In this document: positions 63,678-64,000 of the stretch, one piece after another | Layout: the number at the start of each line of letters is the position of its first letter | Position numbering within the stretch: position 1 is the stretch's first letter | Assembly: GCF_000979455.1 (NCBI RefSeq) | Contig: NZ_JJOY01000049.1 | Coordinates: 124,001 to 188,000, forward strand | Reading direction: 5' to 3' | Length of the DNA stretch: 64,000 nucleotides | Source: Methanosarcina sp. 2.H.T.1A.6 | GTDB taxonomy: Archaea; Halobacteriota; Methanosarcinia; Methanosarcinales; Methanosarcinaceae | Notes under the pieces: model-generated | The model's database searches: none | Told to the model about the DNA's origin: nothing | The model's input: the letters and a program-made list of their open reading frames with translations, nothing else | Translations under genes and position numbers: made by a program

Positions 63678-63893
63678 TTTTTGCACCTCAGGGTATTTCC
63701 CACGTATCTAATTTTGGTCCTGCTGGATAAGGAGCAGCTTTCATCCTCTATATGAAGAATAAAAAGCTTAAGTTCCTCCATCAGTCCAAAGAATTATCTA
63801 GCTGTAAAAGGGTTTAGAAAAAGATCAATAATGCCCTTTTTCTTCCCCTGTCATTTCCAATAATATAACGGTTTTAAAATATAAAGTTGTTAG

Positions 63894-64000
63894 ATTATTG
63901 AGCCCACATAGCTATAATCTTATCAATGGCTATGTGTGTAAGTTTTCCATCATTATTGAGCGTAAGGACATTATCAGCACAGGCTTCTACAGTTCCCCTG
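63894..64000 (-). CDS. Small Sm-like protein (paralog 2), cut by the window edge
   Basis: The C-terminal 34 codons of a second copy of the 63501 gene. The visible frame reads VEACADNVLTLNNDGKLTH and ends in IAMWAQ followed by a stop codon at 63894-63896. The start lies beyond the window. The pair is a recent tandem duplication, with the gap 63678-63893 empty. Confidence 0.7.

Overview
The window is chromosomal DNA of a methanogenic archaeon, almost certainly a Methanosarcina. It carries a methanogenesis-marker/AtwA cluster for activating methyl-coenzyme M reductase, a methanopterin biosynthesis gene, an AceP-type acetate transporter, an archaeal mevalonate operon, archaeal FEN-1 and aIF5A, PGF-CTERM sorting signals, and two UPF0228 proteins (a family I know from Methanosarcina). 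Genes are separated by long AT-rich spacers, and several starts are TTG or GTG.

Layout. 0-9 kb: sppA, metG, a CYTH protein, the minus-strand mevalonate operon (regulator, HMG-CoA synthase, thiolase, DUF35 protein) and a Cas4-like protein without its nuclease residues. 9-18.8 kb is an accessory island of exported proteins. It has three copies of a promoter-plus-leader element, a frameshifted secreted trypsin-like protease, a surface protein with two copies of that protease's pro-domain, a YVTN propeller protein, a PKD fragment and two UPF0228 genes. 18.8-30.6 kb: a Zn-ribbon/PUA/PAPS-reductase/ferredoxin fusion, a hairpin-rich candidate RNA, a chagasin-like inhibitor, dinB, and the two halves of an ECF Co/Ni transporter (cbiOQ and cbiM plus a PDGLE subunit) flanking two nicotianamine-synthase-like genes and a methyltransferase; then nth. 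31-46 kb: purH, a winged-helix regulator, a UbiA prenyltransferase, a purine-permease remnant, a methyltransferase, aceP, gpmI, the RFAP synthase, a CDF transporter, fen and a clostripain-like protease. 46-57 kb: a reduced TrmO-like protein, a presenilin-like protease, a HAD protein and the Mcr activation cluster (atwA, mmp3, 6, 5, 15, 17, 7). 57-64 kb: an AhpD-like protein, a matrixin-like protease, a Nudix hydrolase, an aldehyde:ferredoxin oxidoreductase, aIF5A behind a tandem 112-bp repeat, agmatinase and two small Sm-like paralogs, the last cut by the window edge.

How genes work together. The four-gene mevalonate operon makes HMG-CoA. The nearly contiguous mmp/atwA block makes parts for ATP-dependent Mcr activation. 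The cbi genes import Co or Ni, and the NAS-like enzymes between them suggest a linked metal chelator. Agmatinase supplies putrescine, a precursor of the hypusine on aIF5A.

Most unusual signals: (1) the repeated leader in the 9-15.4 kb island, whose last hairpin sequesters the Shine-Dalgarno sequence and shows a compensatory base change between two copies; (2) a protease pro-domain reused in tandem in a cell-surface protein; (3) a duplicated cassette of stalk, PGF-CTERM, hairpin and UPF0228; (4) NAS-like enzymes inside a split Co/Ni transporter locus. All assignments are from reading the sequence; no searches were run.
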